From: Chordicoccus furentiruminis
Lineage (GTDB): Bacteria > Bacillota > Clostridia > Lachnospirales > Lachnospiraceae
Direction: 5' to 3'
NCBI RefSeq assembly: GCF_019355395.1
Contig: NZ_CP048829.1
Coordinates: 930,001-994,000 of the forward strand
DNA: 64,000 nt
Below the pieces are notes generated by a model. It was not told the DNA's origin and made no database searches. It saw only the letters and a list, made by a program, of their open reading frames with translations. Positions 24,394 through 31,962 of this stretch are shown here, piece after piece (within the stretch, counting starts at the first letter, position 1; every line of letters begins with the position of its first letter). Made by a program: the position numbers and the translations under genes.

Positions 24394-24422
24394 ATCATAA
24401 CAGGAAACGAGCGTAATGGCAA
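24394..24422 (-). promoter_or_regulatory. Promoter of tRNA-Ala
   Basis: Minus-strand TTGCCA (24422-24417), a 17-nt spacer and TATGAT (24399-24394), placing the start about 9 nt before the tRNA. Confidence 0.75.
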
Positions 24423-24497
24423 CCATTAATTGCACCGAAAAATATGAAAATTTTGCGAATTGCCTTTGTGTGATGACGCGATCCGGACCGCCCATGC

Positions 24498-24573
24498 TAT
24501 ACTGAAGCGGCCCGGACAGCGCAGAAGAAACCGTATTCGGGCGCCCGGCCGGCAGATCGGCGGTCGGGCGCCC
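24498..24573 (+). promoter_or_regulatory. Putative promoter -10 and leader hairpin of the NTF2-LytTR gene
   Basis: TATACT (24498-24503) resembles a -10 box; no good -35 box is present. The leader then forms GGGCGCCCGgcc/ggtCGGGCGCCC (24539-24573) about 30 nt before the start. There is no U run, so a role in translation or stability is more likely than termination. The gap 24423-24497 holds nothing else recognisable. Confidence 0.45.
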
Positions 24574-24604
24574 TCCTGTTCCGGCCGGAAAGGAATCGAC
24601 CGTC

Positions 24605-25426
24605 ATGAACAACACAAGCCTCGAGGATCTCTCGATCCGGATCATCACCGAATACTACCGGAACAACATCGAGCCGGCACTCCATTACATTGACGAGAAT
24701 ATCATCTGGGTCGGTCCGCGGCTCGGCCAGCTCATCCGCGGCCGTGAGGAACTGACCCGGTTCTTCCGCGAGGCGAAAACCGATCTCGCCTTCGAGCTTG
24801 GGGACATTCAGCTCTACGACGTTTCGTCCGGCACAAGCAGCTGGGAGATCCTCCTGATCTACGAGGTCGTCACCCGCTTCCCGGACGGGACCTTCCATGT
24901 CCATCATCAGCGGCTGCATTATTCATGGACGCTCAGACGCTGCCCTCAGCCGGACGGAACGTCCCGCCGGGATTTTCGGATCACCATGGTCCATATCTCC
25001 AACGCGAAGGCGATCGAGGCGGTCAGCCTCTACGCTCAGTCGGCCGCCGATTCCGCCACGGACGCCCTGTACGTCCATGATGAATCAGATTCTTCCGGAC
25101 ACCGCTGCGTACTCCGCGGAAGAGACGGCAGCAGCCGCTACTTTCCGGCGGAGCGCATCCTTTACATCGAGAGCACGGACGGGGGGCGGCATACCGCCGT
25201 GCACACCGAAGCGCAGACAGTTCCCTGCATGGAGCGTCTCTCGCAGATTCAGGAGGAGTATGGCGACTGCTTTCTAAGACCCCATATCAGCTATCTCGTC
25301 AATCCGCTGGCCGTCGACGACATCACCCGCTTTCGTCTCACGCTGAAAAACGGCGAGACTCTCCCGATCCCCGAGAAGCGGTTCACCGCCTTCCGCAGCG
25401 AGCTCAACCGCTGGTTTCTCCGCTGA
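24605..25426 (+). CDS. NTF2-like (SnoaL) sensor fused to LytTR DNA-binding domain
   Basis: 273 aa with AAAGGA upstream of the ATG. Residues about 8-135 fit an NTF2/SnoaL-like fold (IITEYYRNNIEPALHYIDENIIWVGPRLGQLIRGREEL, then YEVVTRFPDGTFHVHHQR). Residues about 170-273 form a LytTR DNA-binding domain (ERILYIESTDGGRHTAVHT, FLRPHISYLVNPLAVDDI, LPIPEKRF). It looks like a one-component regulator in which the NTF2 pocket senses a small ligand. It faces a LytTR two-component pair with only 18 bp between the stops. Targets unknown. Confidence 0.85.
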   Translation: MNNTSLEDLSIRIITEYYRNNIEPALHYIDENIIWVGPRLGQLIRGREELTRFFREAKTDLAFELGDIQLYDVSSGTSSWEILLIYEVVTRFPDGTFHVHHQRLHYSWTLRRCPQPDGTSRRDFRITMVHISNAKAIEAVSLYAQSAADSATDALYVHDESDSSGHRCVLRGRDGSSRYFPAERILYIESTDGGRHTAVHTEAQTVPCMERLSQIQEEYGDCFLRPHISYLVNPLAVDDITRFRLTLKNGETLPIPEKRFTAFRSELNRWFLR

Positions 25427-25444
25427 CGTATTCTCGTGACTCGC

Positions 25445-27283
25445 TCAGTTCTCCTCTGTCTCCAGCGTGAGATAGACATCGGAAACAAACACGTCCCCCT
25501 CCGGATAGAAGGAGGCGTTCCCGCCCGCCGCGTCCGCGATCGAGGCGATGGACGTCAGCCCGATCCCCACCTCATCCCGTTTGCCTGACAGATAAAAGCG
25601 TCCCCAGCGGCGCAGCCGCCCGCTGTAGCTGTTCTCCATCCGGATGACCAGCGTATTCAGATGCATCACGGATGTCAGCCGGATGAACCGCTTCCCGGTA
25701 TCCTGCATCCGCTGACATGCCTCCATCGCGTTCTCGAGCAGATTCCCGAACAGAACGGACAGATCCCGTTCCTGAACCGTCGTCAGATGCGGCGGAACCG
25801 TCACGCGGATCTCCGGCTGCACGCCCATCTCCGAGCAGACGGACGCATAGTAGGAAATCACCGCGTTCACGGCGCGGTTCTCGCAGTACCGCACGTCCCG
25901 ATTCTTCGGAATCGACTTGATCATCAGATCGATAAACCGGTTCAGCTCCTCCTTTTCTCCTTTCAGGCTGTACTCCTTCAGCACCGTCAGCTGATGGCGG
26001 AAATCATGCCGCTGCCTCCGGAGCCTTTCCTCCTGCTGCAGCACCGCGGCCTGATACTTCTGCTGTTCCGTCAGTTCCCGCTGAAGCAGAAAAATCTCAT
26101 ATTCCTGAACCTGCTCACGCCGGCGGATCAGCACGGATCTGCGGATGCTGAACGCGCCGACGATGCTCATGCAGAAACAGAAGACCACGGCGCCTGTCAG
26201 AAAATAGCGCGAATCCGAATAGCCGACGCTCTTTCTGTAAAAATGCAGTTCCAGAAGCGAAGCGGTCAGCAGAATCACCATCGGAACCAGCATCGCCAGC
26301 GCCGTCCGGTTCCGGCGCCTCACCGCCTCATACACGATTCCGGCGGTGAAGGAAAGAAGCGACACGATCAGGAACAGCTGAAAGAACCATACGCTCTCGG
26401 TAAACATCACGATTCCCACCAGCTGAAGAATGATCGCCGCCGCGGACGCGCCCAGCAGCGTATCGTTCAGGATCCGGAACGGAAGCGGATGGCAGAATCC
26501 GATGCTGTCCATCAGGAACCTCTCCAGCGGCAGAAGCATTACGAAAAAGCTCAGATAGCTCAGCACGTACATCAGATTCGGGTCGTTCAGATAAAGAAGC
26601 GCCATGTCGCAGCCGCTGACGCCCCACACGCCGGTACTCAGCGCGAACAGACCGACCCAGAGCAGAAGCGCTCCCTGCTTTTCGAGCGGAATCACAAAGA
26701 GAGAGAGAAAGGCCAGCAGGATCCCCGCGACCACCAGTACCGCGCTTTCCGACATCGCCGGACCCATATGATTCATGTAATAACGCAGAAGACCGGACTG
26801 ATTGGAGAGAAGAATCGCGGAAACCACAAGGGCGGTCCGGCTGTTCGGCGACGTAAAATGAAGCGTCACCCGGTGTCTCCCCGCCTCCTCCACCTGGATC
26901 CACCGGATCATGGTCCCCGGATCCTTCATGAAGGACGGACGGCTTCCCTTTGCGCCGAAACGGTAGACCGTTCTGCCGTCAATTTCCACCTCGAGAGGGG
27001 CAAAGGCGCTTCTCACCTGGATGCAGCTGTTTCCGTCGCTTTCGATGGTGTATGCAGCCGTCACGGATGTACCGGGAGCAAGCGATCCGATGCGCAGCGG
27101 AAGCGTACGGAACTCCGTCGTCCCGTCCACCGTGATCTCCGCCTCACGGATCACCCGCACCTTCTTCGCTCCGCCGACCCGCTCCTCCCATTTTGAGCAG
27201 GCCATGACGGCGGCGATCATTCCGACGACCGCCAGCGCCGCGGCCAGCACGCCGGACAGCCGGATCACTCCGCTCATCTTCAT
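25445..27283 (-). CDS. GHKL-family sensor histidine kinase (AgrC-like catalytic part)
   Basis: 612 aa. A membrane helix (about 8-28), an extracytoplasmic beta-rich domain (about 40-170), seven or so membrane helices (about 180-385), a coiled coil with the likely phospho-acceptor in QRHDFRHQLTVLKEY (about 430), and an HATPase of the GHKL type (NLLENAMEAC, VGIGLTSI). The layout of an extracellular domain plus a 7TM block resembles 7TM-DISM-like sensors with an AgrC-type kinase. It is 24 bp downstream of its LytTR response regulator. Confidence 0.9.
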   Translation of the reverse strand: MKMSGVIRLSGVLAAALAVVGMIAAVMACSKWEERVGGAKKVRVIREAEITVDGTTEFRTLPLRIGSLAPGTSVTAAYTIESDGNSCIQVRSAFAPLEVEIDGRTVYRFGAKGSRPSFMKDPGTMIRWIQVEEAGRHRVTLHFTSPNSRTALVVSAILLSNQSGLLRYYMNHMGPAMSESAVLVVAGILLAFLSLFVIPLEKQGALLLWVGLFALSTGVWGVSGCDMALLYLNDPNLMYVLSYLSFFVMLLPLERFLMDSIGFCHPLPFRILNDTLLGASAAAIILQLVGIVMFTESVWFFQLFLIVSLLSFTAGIVYEAVRRRNRTALAMLVPMVILLTASLLELHFYRKSVGYSDSRYFLTGAVVFCFCMSIVGAFSIRRSVLIRRREQVQEYEIFLLQRELTEQQKYQAAVLQQEERLRRQRHDFRHQLTVLKEYSLKGEKEELNRFIDLMIKSIPKNRDVRYCENRAVNAVISYYASVCSEMGVQPEIRVTVPPHLTTVQERDLSVLFGNLLENAMEACQRMQDTGKRFIRLTSVMHLNTLVIRMENSYSGRLRRWGRFYLSGKRDEVGIGLTSIASIADAAGGNASFYPEGDVFVSDVYLTLETEEN

Positions 27284-27307
27284 GCGACGGCTCCGCCTCC
27301 TCTCCTG

Positions 27308-28057
27308 TCATGAATCCGCTTCCTGCCCGCATCCGGCCTCAAATCCCTTCGTCACCCGGAACAGCCAGTTTTCATACGCGCGGCGGGCGGCCGGGAGGCT
27401 CTGTCTTCGGATGTGAACCTGAGAGCCGTCTTCCATCACGAACGTCATCAGTTCCCTGTCCAGACGGCGGATCCGGGCAAGATTCACGAGATAGCTCTTG
27501 TGGCATCGGAAAAAGGCCTTCGCGGGAAACTGAGGCTCGATTTCATCCAGACGTCCCGTGACGGTGAGCGGATCGCCGTCGCTGCGGCAGATCACCAGCA
27601 TCCTGCCGCGCTGCTCGATATAGTCGATCAGGCCGAACGGAATCCGGATCACCCTTCCGTCCGACTCGATCATGAAATGAGGCTCCGCCTCCTTCTTCAT
27701 GATGCAGAAGCGGAGAAGATCCTCGAGCTCCTTCTTCTGCACCGGCTTCTCCAGATAACGGATCGCGTGCAGGCGGTACGATTCCAGCGTGAAGTCCTCG
27801 CTGGTCGTGACGATTGCCGCCTCCACGCCGCTGTCGATGGTCCGGATCTTTGTCAGCGCCTCGATGCCGGTCATGCCTTCCATATAAATATCAAGGAGGA
27901 GAAGATCGTATTTTCCCGGATAGTAGGTCCGAAGCATCTCCTCCGCCGATCCGGCCTCCTCCAGCGTATGACGGCCCGGCTCCTGCCTGATCAGTCCGAT
28001 GAGCCGCAGACGGTCCTCCCGATTATCCTCGCAGATCCCGATTCGAAGCTGCTCCAT
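27308..28057 (-). CDS. LytTR-family response regulator
   Basis: 249 aa. The receiver domain (1-120) has acidic residues CEDN near the start, phospho-acceptor D in LLLLDIYMEGMTG and K in YLEKPVQ. A LytTR DNA-binding domain follows (about 130-240, LIDYIEQRGRMLVICRSDG, FFRCHKSYLVNLARIRRLD). AgrA/LytR-type regulators bind tandem 9-bp repeats. No autoinducing-peptide gene is visible next to the pair. Confidence 0.93.
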   Translation of the reverse strand: MEQLRIGICEDNREDRLRLIGLIRQEPGRHTLEEAGSAEEMLRTYYPGKYDLLLLDIYMEGMTGIEALTKIRTIDSGVEAAIVTTSEDFTLESYRLHAIRYLEKPVQKKELEDLLRFCIMKKEAEPHFMIESDGRVIRIPFGLIDYIEQRGRMLVICRSDGDPLTVTGRLDEIEPQFPAKAFFRCHKSYLVNLARIRRLDRELMTFVMEDGSQVHIRRQSLPAARRAYENWLFRVTKGFEAGCGQEADS

Positions 28058-28073
28058 CTCTCCCTCCTCGTCT

Positions 28074-28105
28074 GCCGGCTTTCCTTCCCGGTCCGGAAAG
28101 CCGGC
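28074..28105. other. Hairpin in the gap between the hypothetical gene and the LytTR regulator
   Basis: GCCGGCTTTCC (28074-28084) pairs perfectly with GGAAAGCCGGC (28095-28105). There is no U run on either side. It may end the upstream transcript or shape the regulator's leader. Confidence 0.5.
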
Positions 28106-28202
28106 GTCCCGTCACCGGCGCCTTTCTCCCGGAAAACCCCGCTCCTTCCCCGTCATGTCCCGCATCCGGCGTCAGCCTTCTTTCGCCGGAAACGCCGTAT
28201 AC

Positions 28203-28589
28203 TCACAGGTTCATCGCCCTCAGCTCCTCCGCCGTCCGCTCCGCCAGCCTCCGGCAGGCCCGGGCGGGTCCGCCCAGTAAGCTTCCAATCGGGAAAATCC
28301 CTTCGGACGGTTCCGTATACGCCGGATCAGCCGCCATCACAGAGGCGCAGGCCGCCTCCCCTCTCTGTACCCGAAAGGTGCTGGTCCTTCTCTCTCCCTT
28401 CCCGGTCTGCGGAAGAATCCATACCTGATTTCTCCGGTCAATCGGCGGAAAGGCGATGATCACGCAGAGCCCGTGCTTCGCGAGCGCCGGCGAACCGGCC
28501 GGAAAGACATGATCCCGGATCGCGGCATACAGCTCCTCAATCGTATAGGTCCGATTTGTCTTCACCTGCCCGCGGCCGATTCCAAGCAT
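28203..28589 (-). CDS. Hypothetical protein, 128 aa
   Basis: The start at 28589 (MLGIGRGQVKTNRTYTIEELYAAI) is chosen because AAAGGAGGG sits upstream; the longer frame to 28760 is Arg-rich and lacks a site. No signal peptide or membrane helix is seen. Notable stretches are TYTIEELYAAIRDHVFP, KHGLCVIIAFPPIDRRNQVWILP and a Gly/Pro segment near the C-terminus. No family is recognised. It lies upstream of the LytTR regulator on the same strand, 145 bp away. Confidence 0.65.
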   Translation of the reverse strand: MLGIGRGQVKTNRTYTIEELYAAIRDHVFPAGSPALAKHGLCVIIAFPPIDRRNQVWILPQTGKGERRTSTFRVQRGEAACASVMAADPAYTEPSEGIFPIGSLLGGPARACRRLAERTAEELRAMNL

Positions 28590-28807
28590 AAGCCGCCCTC
28601 CTTTCCCGTTCCGGTCCATTCTCCGCCGCTGAAAAAAGACGCCGGCGGAAGTCGACTTATGTCCCGCCGGAACGCCGATCAGGCCCGGCTTACCGCGCTC
28701 TGTCGTTCCGGGCGTATCCGTCTCCGTCATCAGCATACTCCTTCCGCGGTGGATCGCCAATTCCGAAAACGAAAAAGCGCCCCGGCAAAATCGGTACTTG
28801 ACTGCCT

Positions 28808-28816
28808 TCGCGGCGG
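28808..28816. repeat. Left copy of the 9-bp target duplication of the ISAs1-type element
   Basis: TCGCGGCGG directly abuts the left inverted repeat; the matching copy is at 31076-31084. Confidence 0.9.
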
Positions 28817-28868
28817 CAGGGCTGTTTCATGAAGAGAAATTAAGATAGGTTACATCTCAGTTTTTATC

Positions 28869-28917
28869 GGGGATAGCGATTGATATACATGTCAATTGCT
28901 ACCCTCGATTTTTTTGC
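28869..28917 (+). terminator. Entry terminator inside the ISAs1-type element
   Basis: TAGCGATTGA (28874-28883) pairs with TCAATTGCTA (28892-28901) including one G-U pair, extended by GGG/CCC across a bulge, and is followed by TCGATTTTTTT. It would stop transcription entering from outside before the transposase genes, a common safeguard in insertion sequences. Confidence 0.75.
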
Positions 28918-28927
28918 ATTGTAGAGG

Positions 28928-28965
28928 TATAATGTCTTTATAGTATAGGTATATGCCACCTATAC
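28928..28965 (+). promoter_or_regulatory. Likely promoter and operator-like palindrome of the ISAs1-type element
   Basis: TATAAT (28928-28933) is a perfect -10 box, though the -35 box is weak. Just downstream GTATAGGT and ACCTATAC (28943-28965) form a perfect 8-bp inverted repeat with a 7-nt spacer, ending right before the ribosome binding site. One more GTATAGGT lies after the transposase stop (30853-30860). A binding site for an element-encoded protein is inferred. Confidence 0.55.
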
Positions 28966-28979
28966 AGAAAGGAGGCATT

Positions 28980-29561
28980 ATGCAGAAGCTGGATAAAGTC
29001 TATCCAGAGTGGGTGCAGAAGTTTCGGACGAAAGGAACTACTGTGAAGAAAAAAGGAGACGCTTATTATCTTTACAAGCGTACTTCAAAACGTGTGCCTG
29101 GCAAAAAATACCCGCAGCCGGTCGACCGTTATCTCGGAAAGATCACACCGGACGGAGTGATCAAAAGTGACATGAGGAAAGTATCTGTCAGTTCCATTGA
29201 GGTAAAGGAATACGGTTTTTCAAAAGCAGTATGGGATCTTTGCCCGGAAGATTGGAAAAAACCTCTTGGGGATGATTGGGAAGATGTCCTTCGGATCCTG
29301 ATCAAAAAGGATTCTCCGAATACATTTCTGGGAAAGGAGTATGTCATCAAAGATGAGGATGAATTCCGCTATCAGTTCGCGGCGCAGAAGTCATCTCTCA
29401 TCCGGCGGATCTTCAAGGCAACGGGGATCGAATGGGAAGAACTCACTTCCCTGAATACGATATATAAAGTTTATCTGGAGAAAGAGGCAGTCATCTCCAG
29501 GATCACATCCGAGCAGAAAGCCCTGTTGGAACGGGCCGGGATAGAACTGGAGGTCGGCTAA
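28980..29561 (+). CDS. Accessory protein of the ISAs1-type element, in frame with the transposase
   Basis: 193 aa with a strong AAAGGAGG. Residues about 25-60 (TVKKKGDAYYLYKRTSKRVPGKKYPQPVDRYLGKITPDGVI) resemble the N-terminal segment of IS1634/IS4-type transposases; no DDE catalytic core is visible. The C-terminal half is helical and charged. It ends in TAA, and the transposase frame continues in the same phase, 10 codons later at a TTG. It may be a DNA-binding partner, or the N-terminal part of a fusion made by stop-codon readthrough. The role is not established. Confidence 0.75.
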   Translation: MQKLDKVYPEWVQKFRTKGTTVKKKGDAYYLYKRTSKRVPGKKYPQPVDRYLGKITPDGVIKSDMRKVSVSSIEVKEYGFSKAVWDLCPEDWKKPLGDDWEDVLRILIKKDSPNTFLGKEYVIKDEDEFRYQFAAQKSSLIRRIFKATGIEWEELTSLNTIYKVYLEKEAVISRITSEQKALLERAGIELEVG

Positions 29562-29591
29562 GCTGTTGGGGCTGCCTGCTATGTAAGGCCG

Positions 29592-30851
29592 TTGATCGAG
29601 TTCCTTCGGACAGTTCCGGACCCAAGAAAAGAACGGAACCGGCGCCACGACCATGCGGAGATACTGCTGTGCCTGGCTATAGGATATGCGGCGGGAAAGA
29701 CATCCTATCGCAGGGCGATGGAGTGGTGCGAACGCCATATATCATTTCTCCGTACAGGGATGACATTGAAAAACGGGGTCCCATCCGTATCAACGGTCAG
29801 CAGGCTGATGTCTTCGATCGACGAGGAGTTGTTTCTTTATGCCTTTATGGAATGGATCGGAGAGATCCTGGACTCACGGGGACTGCATCTGATCATTGAT
29901 GGGAAAGCGCTGCGCGGGGCAACATCAAAGGTCCGGGGCGAACGGACCCCTATGATCATGAATGTGATCGACGCGCAGACGAAGCTCGTACTGTGCCAAT
30001 ATCCCATTGATTGTAAGGAAAACGAATGCGCGGCGATACCGAAGTTACTGAAGCTGCTGAATATCCGGGGAAGTACAGTGACTATAGACGCGATCGGCAC
30101 CAATACTGGTATCATGGAGCAGATCGTGCAGGCGGGCGGTCATTATGTATTGACCGTAAAAAGGAACAATCCAGAGACATATGAAGATCTGGTCAGAACT
30201 TTTCAGGAACTGGGAAAGACCTACGAAGACAGTCAGGCAGATGGATCCTGTAAAAAGCGGTACCAGGAACTCCTCGCAAAGTATGAGCAGGATGACCACT
30301 ATGAAAAAAACAGGGAACGGCATGAACATCGATACTACCAGGTGTGTCATGACCCGACGGTATTGGAACGGACCATGAGGGACTGGGGATCTGTAAAAAC
30401 GGTCGGATGTGTACGGCAGATACGGATACCAGTCCGGAGAAATGAGAAAGGCGAGGAGACAACGCCAGATGAAAAGACATTTTTACAAAACAGGGAAAAA
30501 ACAATAGGGGCAGACGCTGATGACGGGAGATCGGCAAAGGTCCAGATGGTCGGGGTGGTATCAGACAGAGAGCTCAGTCTGGATGAGATGGCAAAGATCA
30601 AACGGCAGCACTGGATGATAGAGAACAGTCTTCATCATGTGCTGGACGATACATTCCGGGAAGATCGCTCACCAGCTAAAAGATCCAGGAATAATCTGGC
30701 CCTGATCAGAAAGATCAGTTATAACGTGTTGAGGATAGCCTTTAAGGAAGAAATATCCCCAGGCGTTATGACTGAAAGGATGGACATATTTGCTGATAGT
30801 CCGGATCTGATCACGAAATATTTCTTCTCACCCATACTGAGCCTCAATTAA
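29592..30851 (+). CDS. ISAs1-family DDE transposase
   Basis: 419 aa. The N-terminal associated domain (LIEFLRTVPDPRKERNRRHDHAEILLCLAIGYAAGK) is followed by the catalytic domain, with Asp in LIIDGKALRG, Asp in VTIDAIGTN and Glu in QHWMIENSLHHVLDDTFRED. The start is given as the TTG at 29592, with no convincing ribosome binding site; the same frame is open back to the TAA of the accessory gene. Expression may rely on re-initiation or readthrough. Length and motifs are complete, so the enzyme is probably functional. Confidence 0.93.
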   Translation: MIEFLRTVPDPRKERNRRHDHAEILLCLAIGYAAGKTSYRRAMEWCERHISFLRTGMTLKNGVPSVSTVSRLMSSIDEELFLYAFMEWIGEILDSRGLHLIIDGKALRGATSKVRGERTPMIMNVIDAQTKLVLCQYPIDCKENECAAIPKLLKLLNIRGSTVTIDAIGTNTGIMEQIVQAGGHYVLTVKRNNPETYEDLVRTFQELGKTYEDSQADGSCKKRYQELLAKYEQDDHYEKNRERHEHRYYQVCHDPTVLERTMRDWGSVKTVGCVRQIRIPVRRNEKGEETTPDEKTFLQNREKTIGADADDGRSAKVQMVGVVSDRELSLDEMAKIKRQHWMIENSLHHVLDDTFREDRSPAKRSRNNLALIRKISYNVLRIAFKEEISPGVMTERMDIFADSPDLITKYFFSPILSLN

Positions 30852-30954
30852 AGTATAGGTAATCCGGAAGGCTCTGTAAAGGTAGAGAGGGGTATTTTGC
30901 GCTTTTTCATGAGGGAAAAAGGGTGATATTCCGGACGCACCCGCCCAATAAGGA

Positions 30955-30980
30955 AGAAACGTCGCGGAAGCGACGTTTCT
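30955..30980 (+). terminator. Hairpin after the ISAs1-type transposase gene
   Basis: AGAAACGTCGC (30955-30965) pairs perfectly with GCGACGTTTCT (30970-30980) around GGAA. The 3' arm contains TTT but no longer U run, so termination is plausible but weak. The rest of 30852-31058 holds no gene. Confidence 0.5.
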
Positions 30981-31075
30981 AGGAATCAAACCCGCCCGTC
31001 CGGAGCAGGGGAATGTAAAAATGACGTGATTCATAGTATAAAGCGGGTCGGAACAGTATTCATGAAACAACCCTG

Positions 31076-31084
31076 TCGCGGCGG
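31076..31084. repeat. Right copy of the 9-bp target duplication of the ISAs1-type element
   Basis: TCGCGGCGG directly follows the right inverted repeat and matches 28808-28816 exactly. Confidence 0.9.
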
Positions 31085-31093
31085 CCGTTCGGC

Positions 31094-31122
31094 TTGAGTT
31101 CCCTCCCTCGCTGCGTTATACT
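31094..31122 (+). promoter_or_regulatory. Promoter of the 31158 membrane protein gene
   Basis: TTGAGT (31094-31099), a 17-nt spacer and TATACT (31117-31122). The ISAs1-type element ends only 18 bp upstream (target copy 10 bp), so any upstream regulatory site has been displaced. Confidence 0.8.
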
Positions 31123-31157
31123 TTGGAGATAGCAATCCGTTGCAGAGAAGAGTCGAT

Positions 31158-31865
31158 ATGGAAAGCAGATGGAAGTATACGGACAATATCATAAAATCGG
31201 AGCCGGATCCGCCGCGTCCCGGCGAATCCGGTCCCGATTACTGGCGGCGTGTCAGCCGTGAGGATCCGGGTTCATCCGATGAGCCGCCGGAAGCCTACTG
31301 GAACGGCCCCGACGATCACGGCATGCGTCCGATGAACGATCCTGACTACGGACCGGTGCCGGACGAATACCGCTCAAACGGGATGTCACGGGCCGCCTTT
31401 GCCTGCGGCGTCCTCTCCCTTCTCACGATGCTGTTCGGGGGCGGCGTTTTCTTCGGACTGCTCGGCGTCCTGTTTGCCTGTCTGTCCAGACGGCGCCGCT
31501 TCAGCCGTCAGGCCCGGGCCGCGCTCACGATGTGCGTCGTCAGCATCGCCGCTTTTGCCGTAAACGTCATCCTCGTCGTCTCACTTCTCGTCTCGAGCGG
31601 ATCGTGGGATCAGATTGTCCGCGACGCCCGGAATCTTGATGTGACGGATCAGGAATCGGTCGAATCCTTCGAGTCCGATATCTACAGCGCGGTGATCCGG
31701 GCTGTCGGAGGCGCGGGTACACCGTTTGAATCCGGCTCCATCCTGAATCCTCAGAATCCGAACATCGATGCGGGCACCCGGGCGCGGGAAAACGCCAGCG
31801 CGGCCGCGAAGGAGTTCCGTGGATCGGAAGCGGAATCCGTCTCGTCCGGGACAGTCGAAGTGTAG
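31158..31865 (+). CDS. Membrane protein with DUF4190-like double helix
   Basis: 235 aa from the ATG at 31158. A charged, Pro-rich cytoplasmic N-terminus (1-80) is followed by a Gly-rich helical pair (about 83-112, MSRAAFACGVLSLLTMLFGGGVFFGLLGVLFA) and another helix (about 120-150). This pattern is typical of DUF4190-like proteins. The extracytoplasmic C-terminal part (150-235) is acidic and Ser-rich and has no known fold. Function unknown. Confidence 0.75.
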   Translation: MESRWKYTDNIIKSEPDPPRPGESGPDYWRRVSREDPGSSDEPPEAYWNGPDDHGMRPMNDPDYGPVPDEYRSNGMSRAAFACGVLSLLTMLFGGGVFFGLLGVLFACLSRRRRFSRQARAALTMCVVSIAAFAVNVILVVSLLVSSGSWDQIVRDARNLDVTDQESVESFESDIYSAVIRAVGGAGTPFESGSILNPQNPNIDAGTRARENASAAAKEFRGSEAESVSSGTVEV

Positions 31866-31962
31866 CGGAAACGCAAAAGGAAGGAACCGCTGTTCGGAAA
31901 GGCTGACGCCGCATCAGTCGGACTGCCGCAAAAATGTCCGGCTTTCAGAAGGGAGACTGCGC

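Larger units (their letters stand above)
28817..31075 (+). mobile_element. Complete ISAs1-type insertion sequence with accessory gene, 2259 bp
   Basis: Terminal inverted repeats CAGGGCTGTTTCATGAA (28817-28833) and, reversed, CAGGGTTGTTTCATGAA (31059-31075) match at 16 of 17 positions. The element is flanked by a perfect 9-bp duplication TCGCGGCGG (28808-28816 and 31076-31084). It carries an entry terminator, an accessory gene and a DDE transposase. ISAs1 elements usually make duplications of 8-10 bp. The insertion point is 10 bp upstream of the -35 box of the gene at 31158. Confidence 0.93.
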
